Shown here: piece by piece, positions 25,466-33,946 of the stretch | Position numbering within the stretch: position 1 is the first letter of the stretch | Layout: each line of letters starts with the position of its first letter | NCBI GenBank assembly: GCA_003513765.1 | Contig: DONT01000011.1 | Coordinates: 1-64,000 of the forward strand | Origin: Jeotgalicoccus sp. | GTDB taxonomy: Bacteria > Bacillota > Bacilli > Staphylococcales > Salinicoccaceae | Length of the DNA stretch: 64,000 bases | Direction of reading: 5' to 3' | Translations under genes and position numbers: made by a program | Notes under the pieces: generated by a model | Told to the model about the DNA's origin: nothing | Seen by the model: only the letters and a program-made list of their open reading frames with translations | The model's database searches: none

Positions 25466-25846
25466 ATGAGCAGAAAAGCATTCAATACAAAAACAGTGAG
25501 CAGCTCCGGACCGTATTCACACGTTACAGACGCTGGAGACTTTCTTTACTTTTCGGGGCAGACAGCAAAAAACAGACTGGATGTTACAGAAGATTTAACA
25601 GGAGATATCCAGAAACAGACTGAAGTTGCATTCAATAATCTGTTTGATGTTATGGAAGACATGGGCGTTACTGAAGAACAGGTTGTTAAAGTTAACGTCT
25701 ACCTGACAACGATGAAGAACTTCGATGCGATGAACGAAGTCTATAAAGAAAAATTCAGCGCACCATACCCGTCACGCACATGTGTCGCAGTATTGGAACT
25801 GCCGCTTGGTGCAGAAGTTGAAATTGAAATGATCGTTAAAAAATAA
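25466..25846 (+). CDS. ridA: RidA/YjgF family deaminase
   Basis: Small protein of 126 residues of the RidA family, trimeric enamine/imine deaminases that detoxify 2-aminoacrylate; some members act in pyrimidine breakdown. Family features: GPYSH near the start, YFSGQ, and the C-terminal YPSRTCVAVLELPLGAEVEIE with the conserved arginine. The ATG follows GGAGGG; an in-frame ATG at 25433 has no site. Divergent from the PucR-like regulator gene. Confidence 0.87.
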   Translation: MSRKAFNTKTVSSSGPYSHVTDAGDFLYFSGQTAKNRLDVTEDLTGDIQKQTEVAFNNLFDVMEDMGVTEEQVVKVNVYLTTMKNFDAMNEVYKEKFSAPYPSRTCVAVLELPLGAEVEIEMIVKK

Positions 25847-25860
25847 TCATTGAGAAAGAG

Positions 25861-25891
25861 CAGGACCCGGTTACCGGGTTCTGTTTTTTTT
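25861..25891 (+). terminator. terminator after ridA
   Basis: Ten-pair stem with one G-U (25861-25870 with 25874-25883), loop TTA, then a run of eight T. Confidence 0.87.
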
Positions 25892-25906
25892 GGCTGTGGT
25901 TTTTGG

Positions 25907-26111
25907 GCCGGGACTGATATGACACCCGCTCACGCCAGTCCCGATAGGCTGGGACTGATATGACACCCGCTCATGCCAGTCCCGATAGGCTGGGACTGAT
26001 ATGACACCCGCTCACGCCAGTCCTGGAAGGCTGGGACTGATATGACACCCGTTCACGCCAGTCCTGGAAGGCTGGGACTGATATGACACCCGTTCACGCC
26101 AGTCCCGGAAG
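25907..26111. repeat. five tandem copies of a 41-bp hairpin repeat
   Basis: Five units of exactly 41 bases start at 25907, 25948, 25989, 26030 and 26071. Each contains the arms GGGACTG and CAGTCCC (or CAGTCCT) around a well-conserved 19-base middle (ATATGACACCCGYTCAYGC). Units 1-2 end in GATAG, units 3-5 in GGAAG; the C-to-T change in the arm of units 3-4 still allows a G-U pair on the plus-strand RNA. The block is much more GC-rich than its surroundings. Length 41 is not a multiple of three and no frame stays coding, so it is non-coding. It lies between ridA and the DUF393 gene. Confidence 0.93.
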
Positions 26112-26145
26112 TCATGTGATAAAATAGAGGTAAGGAGGCGTTACT

Positions 26146-26523
26146 ATGAAAGTGCTGATTTTTGACGGCGACTGCAGTTTCTGCAATTTCTTCGTACGTT
26201 TCACTGTAGACATTAACGAAAATCCCGAACTCCGTATTACTGACTTCAATACTGTATGGACTAAAGAAAATTACACGCCAGACAGTGATATAGACAGCGT
26301 TATTTATATCGCAGAAGATAGAACTTATATATACTCGGATGCCGCGCTGCATCTGCTTGCGGATGCAAATAGATTATTTAAACCTGTTATTCTGCTTAAA
26401 CTTGTTCCTAAGTTTATCAGGGATACGATTTATAAACTGATTGCAAAATACCGTAAGAATATTCCTGTGAAAAATGTATGTGAACGGCCGACTGAGAAAT
26501 TTTTGGATATGTATTTAAAATAA
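26146..26523 (+). CDS. DCC-family thiol-disulfide oxidoreductase (DUF393)
   Basis: Small protein of 125 residues with the N-terminal signature FDGDCSFCNFF, the redox-like CxxC of the DUF393/DCC family, and the usual downstream SDAAL...LL pattern. Function in the cell is not established for the family. AAGGAGG ribosome binding site. It begins 35 bases after the 41-bp repeat array and is a single-gene unit. Confidence 0.82.
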   Translation: MKVLIFDGDCSFCNFFVRFTVDINENPELRITDFNTVWTKENYTPDSDIDSVIYIAEDRTYIYSDAALHLLADANRLFKPVILLKLVPKFIRDTIYKLIAKYRKNIPVKNVCERPTEKFLDMYLK

Positions 26524-26561
26524 ACTGCTGCGCATCATTGATGTGAAGCAGTTTATTTTTT
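26518..26561 (+). terminator. terminator after DUF393 gene
   Basis: Outer 12-bp stem (26518-26529 with 26547-26558) enclosing a small inner hairpin, then a T run. The stop codon lies in the 5-prime arm. Confidence 0.82.
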
Positions 26562-26637
26562 ACCGTAAAAAGATATTTATTAAGATTGATTCAGGGTAAA
26601 TAAGACTATCTATATTAAATATGCAGGAGGTTCTTCA

Positions 26638-27177
26638 ATGCTTGAATTCGATAAACTGATATTTGATGGACCGGACGTCATATTAAGGACCATACTGATT
26701 GGCTTAATGGCATACACTTCTGTTATCGTCATCATCCGGGCCAGTGGAAAAAGATCACTTTCACAGCTGAACGCCTTTGATTTTGTTGTAACAGTAGCAA
26801 TCGGTTCAATACTCGCAAGTATTCTTATCAACCGTAATGTAACTATCACTCAAGGTATTACAGCTTTTTTAGTCTTGATGATTATGCAGTATATTATTAC
26901 CAAACTCTCAGTTCACAGCAGTCTGGTAAGTAAGTATATAAAAGCTTCTCCTTCCCTGCTCTATCACAATGGAGAATTCCATTATGAAAACATGAAGAAA
27001 GAACGCCTGGTGGAAACCGAGATAAAACAGGCTATTCGTTCAAACGGCAGCGGTGATATGTCTGACGTACAGGCTGTTATAATCGAAACAGACGGCAGTC
27101 TTTCAATTATTAATAAAAAGTCGGGTGAGGAAAATATAGACTTGAATTCTCCACTGTTCAGCGAAGTAAAAAAATAA
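26638..27177 (+). CDS. DUF421 (YetF-type) membrane protein
   Basis: Protein of 179 residues with three N-terminal membrane segments (about 14-34, 46-64, 69-89) and a C-terminal soluble DUF421/YetF domain. Characteristic text: RASGKRSLSQLNAFDFVVTVAIGSI and the later LLYHNGEFHYENMKKERL. Function unknown in most bacteria. AGGAGG-type ribosome binding site. The neighbour downstream is convergent. Confidence 0.83.
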   Translation: MLEFDKLIFDGPDVILRTILIGLMAYTSVIVIIRASGKRSLSQLNAFDFVVTVAIGSILASILINRNVTITQGITAFLVLMIMQYIITKLSVHSSLVSKYIKASPSLLYHNGEFHYENMKKERLVETEIKQAIRSNGSGDMSDVQAVIIETDGSLSIINKKSGEENIDLNSPLFSEVKK

Positions 27178-27223
27178 GCGTACCACCGTCAGTTCACGGT
27201 AACACGCTCACAGTTACTCTAAT

Positions 27224-28147
27224 CTAAAATATATTCAGTGCTGTGTAGATAACCAGCGGCAGCGTTATTGCACTGAGCAGCGTGCTCATCATCACGATTT
27301 CTGCTGCATATTCCGGATCTTCGCTGTATTGCTGGGCAATGACAGAACTGTTTACGGAAGCAGGCATTGCAGTTGTAATCAGTATCGCCTGTGCAACGAC
27401 ACCGTCCACGTTAAACAAGAGCAGTAACGGCAGTGCCATTGCCGGAATGATTAACAATTTTACCGCTGTTGCAATAAAAGCAGTGAACCGCAGATGTCTG
27501 AATCTGATTCCTGCAATTTGCGTACCAAGGATAAACAGCACCATACCGATCATCGCGTCTCTTATGTAATCGAGTGACGATATTACCGGAGCCGGCAGAA
27601 TGATATTGAAATAATTAAATATCAGCCCTAAAAACAATCCGTAAAAAATCGGCATCTTAAAGTAACCGAGGAGTGCTTTAAATTTCCCGACATTTTCTGC
27701 ACTCAGTACAAATATACCGTATGAGTATGCAATAACATTTTGGAACACGACCATCATAACCTGCACGCTCATAGCAAACGGATCACTTTTAAATACCAGG
27801 TCATTGACCGGCACACCATAATTTCCGGCGTTATAAAAAAGACTTGAGTTTGTAAATAATACAGTGTGCTGACCTTTTACCCCGAATAATGCTGCGATAA
27901 TTCTTGAAACCACGTAAGAAATAAGTGCAAATATAAATAAAAACATCATTATGTATAACAGCAGACTGAAATCTATATCTGAGCTGTACAGGTTCATAAA
28001 TATGAATCCCGGAATAATATAATTCACCATCAGTTTGCCAAGTGTCGGCCTGTCGAGGTTTAGTTTCAGCTGTGTGACGTAACCGATAAAAACGATTATC
28101 GCTATCGGCAGCATAACGTTCGTTAAGATAAACAGAAATTCAGTCAT
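27224..28147 (-). CDS. AEC family transporter
   Basis: Membrane carrier of 307 residues with about ten helices, of the auxin efflux carrier family that exports or imports malate or other organic acids in bacteria. A YNAGNYGVPV-type motif after the fourth helix and VVFQNVIAYSYGIFVLS fit the family. It starts 15 bases downstream of the YaiI/YqxD gene on the same strand, so the two may share a transcript. Confidence 0.83.
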   Translation of the reverse strand: MTEFLFILTNVMLPIAIIVFIGYVTQLKLNLDRPTLGKLMVNYIIPGFIFMNLYSSDIDFSLLLYIMMFLFIFALISYVVSRIIAALFGVKGQHTVLFTNSSLFYNAGNYGVPVNDLVFKSDPFAMSVQVMMVVFQNVIAYSYGIFVLSAENVGKFKALLGYFKMPIFYGLFLGLIFNYFNIILPAPVISSLDYIRDAMIGMVLFILGTQIAGIRFRHLRFTAFIATAVKLLIIPAMALPLLLLFNVDGVVAQAILITTAMPASVNSSVIAQQYSEDPEYAAEIVMMSTLLSAITLPLVIYTALNIF

Positions 28148-28162
28148 AGATGTGCTCTCCCT

Positions 28163-28606
28163 TTATTTTGAAGCAATTGTTTGCTGAAAATTTTTCAAAA
28201 ATGTATTTTTATCTTCCTGAGACAGAGCTTTAGGCCCCTTTATCCGTCCGCCGCTTCTTCTGATTACACTGCTCATATGGCGAGTTTCAAGCATATAATC
28301 CATATTCATTTTATTGTACTCAAAACCAGTATGATGAAGCACTTTACAGCCTTTAGGCAGGAGCAGTGATGCCAGACCATAATCCTGTGTGACAATTACA
28401 TCTCCCGCTTCAGCCAGCTGGACAATTTTATAATCAGCAGCATCGGGACCGGCGTCGACATATACTGCTTTGACGTGTGAATCGAGTTCCTTTGAACTGA
28501 AATGCGACAGGCTGGATACGAGTACAACTTCGATATTCTTACTTTTAGTTTCTTTAGCGACTATATCCTTTACCGGACAAGCATCCGCATCGATTATTAC
28601 TTTCAT
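28163..28606 (-). CDS. YaiI/YqxD family protein (DUF188)
   Basis: Conserved 147-residue protein with the DUF188 hallmarks: an N-terminal IDADACPVK, VDAGPDAADYKIV, VTQDYGLASLLL and the C-terminal RRSGGRIKGPKALSQED. The fold is PIN-like, suggesting a nuclease-type role, but the function is not settled. AAGGGGTG ribosome binding site; followed by the AEC transporter gene. Confidence 0.87.
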   Translation of the reverse strand: MKVIIDADACPVKDIVAKETKSKNIEVVLVSSLSHFSSKELDSHVKAVYVDAGPDAADYKIVQLAEAGDVIVTQDYGLASLLLPKGCKVLHHTGFEYNKMNMDYMLETRHMSSVIRRSGGRIKGPKALSQEDKNTFLKNFQQTIASK

Positions 28607-28825
28607 AATATTACACCCCTTTTAACTGAATCTTAATTATAGCAAATATCCTTTACGCATTCCGCCGTGATAATTCGACTCAATATTTATAAATATTTTT
28701 TTGATAATTTATGATAAAAATTATTTTAATATTAGCTATTATAGACAATGATTTTTAACATGATTTTCTTTATTATAGGGTAGGTTATTAAAAATACAAT
28801 TAAATAAGGAACGGTGTGATAAGCC

Positions 28826-30196
28826 ATGATGAATCATCTTAAAAATATCGATAACTGGCTTGGTGGCCTTCAATGGTTAATGTATATATTTATCAATACA
28901 GTGGTTGTACCGATTACGATGGGGGCAGCTTTTAATCTGTCACAGGCGGAAATCGTCAGTACAATGCAATTTTCTTTCATTCTCGGCGGAATCGCGTGTC
29001 TCATGCAGGCACTGATTGGTCACAGAAGACCAATTATGGACGGACCTTCCGGTCTTTGGTGGGGAGTACTTCTGGCACTGTCTTCACTTGCTGCAGCACA
29101 GGGTATGCCTATCGCAGAAGTCGGCGGCAGTATTGCAACAGGTTTAATAATTACAGGGATTCTTACTGTAATTATCGGTTTAACAGGTGTCGGTTACTAC
29201 CTGGAGAAATTATTTAATCCGAGTGTTATGGGAGTATTCATGCTTTTATTCGGTGTATCTCTTTGTATCAGTTTCTTCAAAGGTATGGTTGGCCTCCCAT
29301 TTGGCGGCGGAGACGGCCCTACTGAAATTCAGGTTGGACCGGCAATTCTTTCATTCGTAATTGTAATTCTTGTCCTGATTTTAACAATCCGCGGTTCTAA
29401 TAAATTATCGCAGTATGCAATGCTCATCGGTATTATTATCGGCTGGCCTGCGTACTTGCTGCTATTCGGTCAGGACACTCAGCTTGCTGGCGGAGCAGCA
29501 AGCTCACTTGAAATATTCTGGTTCCCTCTTGGTTCACCAGCGTGGAATATCGGAATTATACTTACAGTAATAATTACAGGTATGCTTAACTTATCTAAGC
29601 AGTACGGCTCAATTAAAGGAACAGATCCTCTCTATCCGGATTCACCTTCAACGAGCAGGGATTACAGAAACTCATTTACGATTACGGGTGTTATGACAAT
29701 CATTCCCGGATTCCTGGGACTGGTGCCATACTCACCTTTCGTATCATCAATCGGTTTTATTCAGCAGACTAAAATTTACGACCGTATGCCGTTTATCTTC
29801 GGTGCGGTAATGTTCTTCGTTATGGGTGCCATCCCTCAAATCGGTTCATTCTTTACGTTGATTCCGTTAAGTGTCGGATGTGCGGTATTATTCGTTTCAT
29901 ACGTACAGCTCTTCGGTTCTGCGTGGGACTGGTTCAAACTTGTGGAATTCAACAGCCTAAATATTTACCGTGCAGCGATTCCGATGTTCTTGGGACTTGT
30001 TCTTATGGCAGTACCCGCTTCAGCATTCGCAAGTCTTCCGGGCTACGTGCAGCCATTACTTTCAAGCGGACTGTTAATGGGTACGATAATTTCCATCGCC
30101 ATGGAAAACTTAATGACCTGGGATAAGGTTGGCGCGACGATTTCAAATAATATTGGCATGAATATTGAAAAAGAAGAACCTGTTAATAAATTATAA
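28826..30196 (+). CDS. NCS2 family purine/pyrimidine permease
   Basis: Nucleobase permease of 456 residues with about 12-14 helices (uracil/xanthine permease family, YwdJ-like). Visible features are GHRRPIMDGPSGLWWG in the helix 2-3 region and TGVMTIIPGFLGLVPYSPFVSSIGF in the conserved QxG-like region near helix 10. Substrate not certain. No purine riboswitch is seen in the 219-base upstream gap. Two adjacent ATG codons are possible starts. A single-gene unit. Confidence 0.83.
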   Translation: MMNHLKNIDNWLGGLQWLMYIFINTVVVPITMGAAFNLSQAEIVSTMQFSFILGGIACLMQALIGHRRPIMDGPSGLWWGVLLALSSLAAAQGMPIAEVGGSIATGLIITGILTVIIGLTGVGYYLEKLFNPSVMGVFMLLFGVSLCISFFKGMVGLPFGGGDGPTEIQVGPAILSFVIVILVLILTIRGSNKLSQYAMLIGIIIGWPAYLLLFGQDTQLAGGAASSLEIFWFPLGSPAWNIGIILTVIITGMLNLSKQYGSIKGTDPLYPDSPSTSRDYRNSFTITGVMTIIPGFLGLVPYSPFVSSIGFIQQTKIYDRMPFIFGAVMFFVMGAIPQIGSFFTLIPLSVGCAVLFVSYVQLFGSAWDWFKLVEFNSLNIYRAAIPMFLGLVLMAVPASAFASLPGYVQPLLSSGLLMGTIISIAMENLMTWDKVGATISNNIGMNIEKEEPVNKL

Positions 30197-30206
30197 GCGG
30201 ATTTAA

Positions 30207-30236
30207 AAAAGCTCTGTCCAGACGGACAGGGCTTTT
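30207..30236 (+). terminator. terminator after NCS2 permease gene
   Basis: Thirteen-position stem with one G-U (30207-30219 with 30224-30236), loop AGAC, ends in TTTT. Confidence 0.83.
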
Positions 30237-30318
30237 CTGTATTCTCGTACCATAATGTATATTTTTGCAGTTATGGTAAAGTAGAATTATAAAACGAATA
30301 AAGTGAGGGGTTCTAAAA

Positions 30319-30828
30319 ATGGACGTAAAATATCCTATTGGTCAACTGCAGGTGCCTGAAACCATATCGTTAAACGACATTCAAAAGTGGCTGGAGAACA
30401 TCAGTACTTACACAGAACGCTTACGCGCTGAGGTTGATTCTTTGACTGATGAAGAGCTCGACAAAACATACCGCGAAGGCAGCTGGAACGTTCGTCAACT
30501 TGTACATCATATCGCTGATTCACAGCTGAATATGTATCAGCGTCTGAAACTTGCATTAACAGATGATAATCCTAAAGTGCCGGAGTTCATTCAGGATAAA
30601 TGGGCAGTCTTACCGGATAATAAACTCCCGGTAGAGAGTTCTATTAAAATGCTTGAAGGTATAAATGAGCATGTTGTCGCGCTTGGCAGCAGCTTAACTG
30701 AAGACCAGTTAAAGCGCGTGTTCACACATGAAGTTAATGGTGAAATCTCTGTCGGAACTAAAGTTGCGAAATTATCATGGCATGAAGAACATCATTTAGC
30801 ACATATTAAAATCGCATTATCAAAATAA
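30319..30828 (+). CDS. YfiT-type DinB-family metal-dependent protein (putative bacillithiol transferase)
   Basis: DinB/YfiT fold protein of 169 residues. The three metal-binding histidines are visible: one in the VHHIADS segment near residue 63 and two in the C-terminal WHEEHHLAHI. The N-terminal YPIGQLQVPETIS is the conserved opening of the YfiT group. Members conjugate bacillithiol to electrophiles or act as metal-dependent hydrolases. Single-gene unit. Confidence 0.85.
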   Translation: MDVKYPIGQLQVPETISLNDIQKWLENISTYTERLRAEVDSLTDEELDKTYREGSWNVRQLVHHIADSQLNMYQRLKLALTDDNPKVPEFIQDKWAVLPDNKLPVESSIKMLEGINEHVVALGSSLTEDQLKRVFTHEVNGEISVGTKVAKLSWHEEHHLAHIKIALSK

Positions 30829-30833
30829 ACACT

Positions 30834-30870
30834 AAAAACTCCCTTTGAAAATATTTCAAAGGGAGTTTTT
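30834..30870. terminator. bidirectional terminator
   Basis: Perfect 17-bp stem (30834-30850 with 30854-30870), loop ATA, A and T runs. It serves the DinB gene (+) and the lipoprotein gene (-). Confidence 0.92.
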
Positions 30871-31782
30871 TTATTCGAGCTCAATAATATTCAAATCGAA
30901 CAGATAATCATCATGGAAACTGATATTAATATAGTTCGCACCTTTAACTTCAGGTAGATATGCTGGCACTGCTGTAATTTCAACTGTTTCTATAAATCTG
31001 CGGCCAGTGTAATAACTAATATAAGACGGTGCTGTAATGACATAGTCCTCGGAAGGTTTATATGCCAGAGCGCCTGTTACGTAATAGCTTTCATCATCAA
31101 CAAAATTACCTTCATCATCAATCCGTTCGCCGGTAAACACATCATCTCCTGTCAGGAAATCCTGACCGAACATAATCGTCCCTGTCATTCCCTCTTCAAC
31201 TGGCTGCCCCCGTCCAATGAGCTCGTCAGGTGTCGTATTTACTTCATTACCTGCTGACGCATCTTCTGATGCTTCATTAATCAGCTGGACTGTATCTTTT
31301 TCCGATTCACTAAAGCTCACTATTACACGATCTGCTTCAGGCACACTTTCTATAATATGCGGGCCATCATGTCCATAGTTATTTGTTTTAATAAACTCAT
31401 TACCGTAAAAGTACGATACATAAGAAGCTGTCGTGACAGTATAATCCTGCCCCGAATTGTACTCTATCGGGTTTGTACGTGTCATATGAGCACGTGCATC
31501 ATCTTCACCGCTGTAATTAATCCAGTGACCTTCGACGAGCTCAATATCTGCCATTATATTAACCGGCTCTGCAGGCTCTTTAGTTGTTTCTGTTTCAGCT
31601 TCCTCTGCAGTTTCTTCGTCACCTGATTCAGTCTCTCTATTTTCACTGCTGTCATTATCAGATGTTTCTTCAGCTTCAGTCTCTGTCTCTACACTTTCAG
31701 GTTCTTCAATCGGCACTTCGTCAGTATCACCGCAGCCCGCCAGGATAAATGCACCCGTCAGTATAAGTATTAACAGCCTCAT
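30871..31782 (-). CDS. lipoprotein with two repeated domains
   Basis: A 303-residue secreted lipoprotein. The signal peptide ends in LAGC with the lipidated cysteine at residue 17. Residues 18-75 are a Glu/Thr/Ser-rich acidic linker. Two similar units follow, at about 80-165 and 215-303, each with a Tyr-rich core (YTVTTASYVSYFYGNEFIKT and YVITAPSYISYYTGRRFIET) and a closing beta strand ending in a V/I-x-F/I-S-F pattern. I do not recognise the domain; it looks like an internal duplication of an extracellular binding unit. Own ribosome binding site (GGGGGAAAGG); single-gene unit. Confidence 0.8.
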   Translation of the reverse strand: MRLLILILTGAFILAGCGDTDEVPIEEPESVETETEAEETSDNDSSENRETESGDEETAEEAETETTKEPAEPVNIMADIELVEGHWINYSGEDDARAHMTRTNPIEYNSGQDYTVTTASYVSYFYGNEFIKTNNYGHDGPHIIESVPEADRVIVSFSESEKDTVQLINEASEDASAGNEVNTTPDELIGRGQPVEEGMTGTIMFGQDFLTGDDVFTGERIDDEGNFVDDESYYVTGALAYKPSEDYVITAPSYISYYTGRRFIETVEITAVPAYLPEVKGANYINISFHDDYLFDLNIIELE

Positions 31783-31869
31783 AGCCTTTCCCCCTGTCTT
31801 TTTCCTTTTTAATTCACTATGACTGTATGTAACATTATTAACCTATACCCATATTTACCCAAAATAACA

Positions 31870-31901
31870 AAACACTGCCTGATTTTTATCAGACAGTGTT
31901 T
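31870..31901 (-). terminator. terminator after second SDR gene
   Basis: Fourteen-position stem with one mismatch (31870-31883 with 31888-31901), loop TTTT, followed on the minus strand by a short U-rich stretch. Confidence 0.78.
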
Positions 31902-31916
31902 ATTTAATCTATTTAC

Positions 31917-32633
31917 TTATGGGTTATTTGACCATAATCCCGCGTGTTTCAATACAACACGTTTGTTTAATTTAAGCTGTGCAACAATCAGTTCAGCCAG
32001 ATCTTCCGGCTGCATTACTTTCTCAGGGTTGCCGTCTGTTAAGTTAAGCTCAACAGCCATATCAGTTGCGACTGTACTTGGTGTTAAAGTCGTCACACGG
32101 ATGTTATGCTTACGCACTTCCATCATCAGTGATTCACTTAAACCGATAACCGCAGCTTTCGATGCAGAGTATGCACTTGTAATTGCGCCGCCTTTTTGGC
32201 CCGCAGTTGATGAAATGTTAATGATGTCCCCTGTATTACGTTCAATCATTTCAGGCAGTACTGCACGTGTTGTGTAGTATACGCCGTTGACGTTAACATT
32301 AAGAATGTTTGTCCACTCTTCAGGAGTAAGCTCCATAAAGCTGCCGAACTTCGAAATACCTGCGTTGTTTAACAGAATATCAATTGGCCCCAGTTTGCCG
32401 CGGATTGATTCCACCGCTGAAGTAATTGCATCTATATCTGATACATCCGCTGGGGCGACTGCTGTTTTAACATCGTAGCTTTTAAGTTCTTCCTGTACTT
32501 TCTCCAGATTTTCAATCGAACGGCCGACGAGTCCGATATTTACACCTTCAGCTGCAAGAGCGAGTGCCGTTGCACGGCCGATACCGCGTCCTGCACCTGT
32601 AATTAATGCTGTTTTACCACTTATGTTCTGCAT
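31917..32633 (-). CDS. short-chain dehydrogenase/reductase (FabG-like)
   Basis: SDR of 238 residues: cofactor motif TGAGRGIG at 12-19, NNAG at about 90, catalytic Ser in INISSTAG and YSASK for the YxxxK pair. Likely a 3-oxoacyl reductase-like enzyme of unknown substrate. It resembles the SDR at 8501-9220 along its whole length, including the unusual end with Trp-x-x-Asn-Pro, so they are paralogues. AAAGGAG ribosome binding site. Confidence 0.85.
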   Translation of the reverse strand: MQNISGKTALITGAGRGIGRATALALAAEGVNIGLVGRSIENLEKVQEELKSYDVKTAVAPADVSDIDAITSAVESIRGKLGPIDILLNNAGISKFGSFMELTPEEWTNILNVNVNGVYYTTRAVLPEMIERNTGDIINISSTAGQKGGAITSAYSASKAAVIGLSESLMMEVRKHNIRVTTLTPSTVATDMAVELNLTDGNPEKVMQPEDLAELIVAQLKLNKRVVLKHAGLWSNNP

Positions 32634-32700
32634 GTTGAAATCTCCTTTAGTTCATTTATCTCATTAATGATTTTATCATGTTCCTTACTTTTAACATAAC

Positions 32701-33381
32701 TTATGATTTTAAAATACCGGCTAATTCATGCAGATCTTTGATTTCATAATCCGCACTTATTTTAGATAAATTCTCCAGGCCGTAAGGATTGTACCAGACC
32801 GAATCGATACCCGCCGCACGGGCTCCGGTAATATCAGAAACTAAGCTGTCACCAATCATCAGTATTTCAGACGCTTTTAACTTTGCCCTGTTCATACTCT
32901 CTGTGAAGAAATTTATATTTGGTTTTGCATATCCGATGTCATCAGAGACATATAAATCAGTAAAGTATTTATTCAGTCCTGACAGCTCGAGTCTGTTCTC
33001 CTGCATTGTTAAAACACCATTGGAAGCCGCATATATTTTATAATCTGTTGATATCTCTTTTAGTACCTCTTCAATGCCGGGCTCCATAATAAACTGTTCG
33101 CCTAAGAGTCTTCCGAAATGCTCTTTAGCGAGACTGCTGTCGTAATCCAGTCCCAGTGTATCGGACAGTTGAACAAATCTTATATCGAGCACATCCGCCA
33201 CTGTCAGCAGTTCTTCTTTCTGCTGTTTCCATAAACGTTCATCAATCAGAGAGAACGATTCAAATACATCTTTATTATATTCCAAATTAAGAGTTGAAAA
33301 AGTTTCCTTTAACGCACTCTCACTGCATTTTTTAAAGTTAAATACCGTATCATCGATATCCAGAAAAATAGCTTTATACAT
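32701..33381 (-). CDS. YjjG-type HAD hydrolase
   Basis: HAD-IA phosphatase of 226 residues, closest in layout to YjjG non-canonical pyrimidine nucleotidases. Motif I is FLDIDDTVFNF (nucleophile Asp near residue 8), motif II AASNGV, the Lys is in YAKPN, and motif IV is GDSLVSDITGA. Family role is house-cleaning dephosphorylation of nucleotides such as dUMP or damaged analogues. GGGAG ribosome binding site; 67 bases upstream of the SDR gene in the same direction. Confidence 0.83.
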   Translation of the reverse strand: MYKAIFLDIDDTVFNFKKCSESALKETFSTLNLEYNKDVFESFSLIDERLWKQQKEELLTVADVLDIRFVQLSDTLGLDYDSSLAKEHFGRLLGEQFIMEPGIEEVLKEISTDYKIYAASNGVLTMQENRLELSGLNKYFTDLYVSDDIGYAKPNINFFTESMNRAKLKASEILMIGDSLVSDITGARAAGIDSVWYNPYGLENLSKISADYEIKDLHELAGILKS

Positions 33382-33514
33382 ATGTATTCTCCCAAATTTT
33401 TATGTTGTTATAATCTCATTTAAACGATATCAATAAAAAACACGATACTCAACCGTTTCATTTTCACAATGATTTATTATACTCTTAAGTTATAATCTAA
33501 ATAAATGAGGTGCA

Positions 33515-33901
33515 ATGATGAATATTATCGTTACCAGTCTATTCGTTGATGATCAGGATAAAGCATTAAAATTTTATACGGATGTTCTCGGCTTTGTAAA
33601 AAAACATGACGTCCCTGCAGGTAATTTCAGATGGATTACTGTTGTATCGAAGGACGATGAAAATGGTACGGAACTTGTCCTCGAACCGAATGACAATATC
33701 GCGGCACAGGATTATCAGAACAGCCTGATGCAGCAGGGCATCCCTGCAACAATGTTCGGTGTCGATAATGTCGACGAAGAATATAAACGGTTAGAAGCAC
33801 TCGGCGTTGAATTTACGATGAAACCAAAAGCAGCAGGTGATATGAAGCTCGCAGTGTTTAACGATACGTGCGGTAATTTGATTCAGCTTATGGAACAGTA
33901 A
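33515..33901 (+). CDS. VOC family protein (glyoxalase/bleomycin resistance fold)
   Basis: Small metal-binding-fold protein of 128 residues with two beta-alpha-beta-beta-beta units. The opening SLFVDDQDKALKFYTDVLGF and the ending DTCGNLIQLMEQ are typical of VOC proteins. Enzymatic activity cannot be assigned. Two ATG codons in tandem follow a GAGGTG site; the second may be the true start. Confidence 0.83.
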   Translation: MMNIIVTSLFVDDQDKALKFYTDVLGFVKKHDVPAGNFRWITVVSKDDENGTELVLEPNDNIAAQDYQNSLMQQGIPATMFGVDNVDEEYKRLEALGVEFTMKPKAAGDMKLAVFNDTCGNLIQLMEQ

Positions 33902-33904
33902 AAA

Positions 33905-33935
33905 AAGAACACTTTCCGCTATGGGAGGTGTTCTT
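33905..33935 (-). terminator. terminator after alpha/beta hydrolase remnant
   Basis: Stem of 13 positions with two mismatches (33905-33917 with 33923-33935) followed on the minus strand by a run of U. Also able to end the VOC gene on the plus strand, though the T run there is short. Confidence 0.7.
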
Positions 33936-33946
33936 CAACTTTAAGA

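Noticed and set aside
25907..26111. 41-bp repeats as a CRISPR array
   Set aside because: The units are directly adjacent with no unique spacers between them, and no cas gene is in the window.
27177..27211. Hairpin between the DUF421 and AEC genes as a terminator
   Set aside because: The stem is interrupted by an internal loop and there is no T run on either strand.
28607..28825. Purine riboswitch before the NCS2 permease
   Set aside because: No purine aptamer core or following terminator could be found; the gap is plain AT-rich promoter DNA. The same holds for the gap before the YczE-like and pbuG pair.
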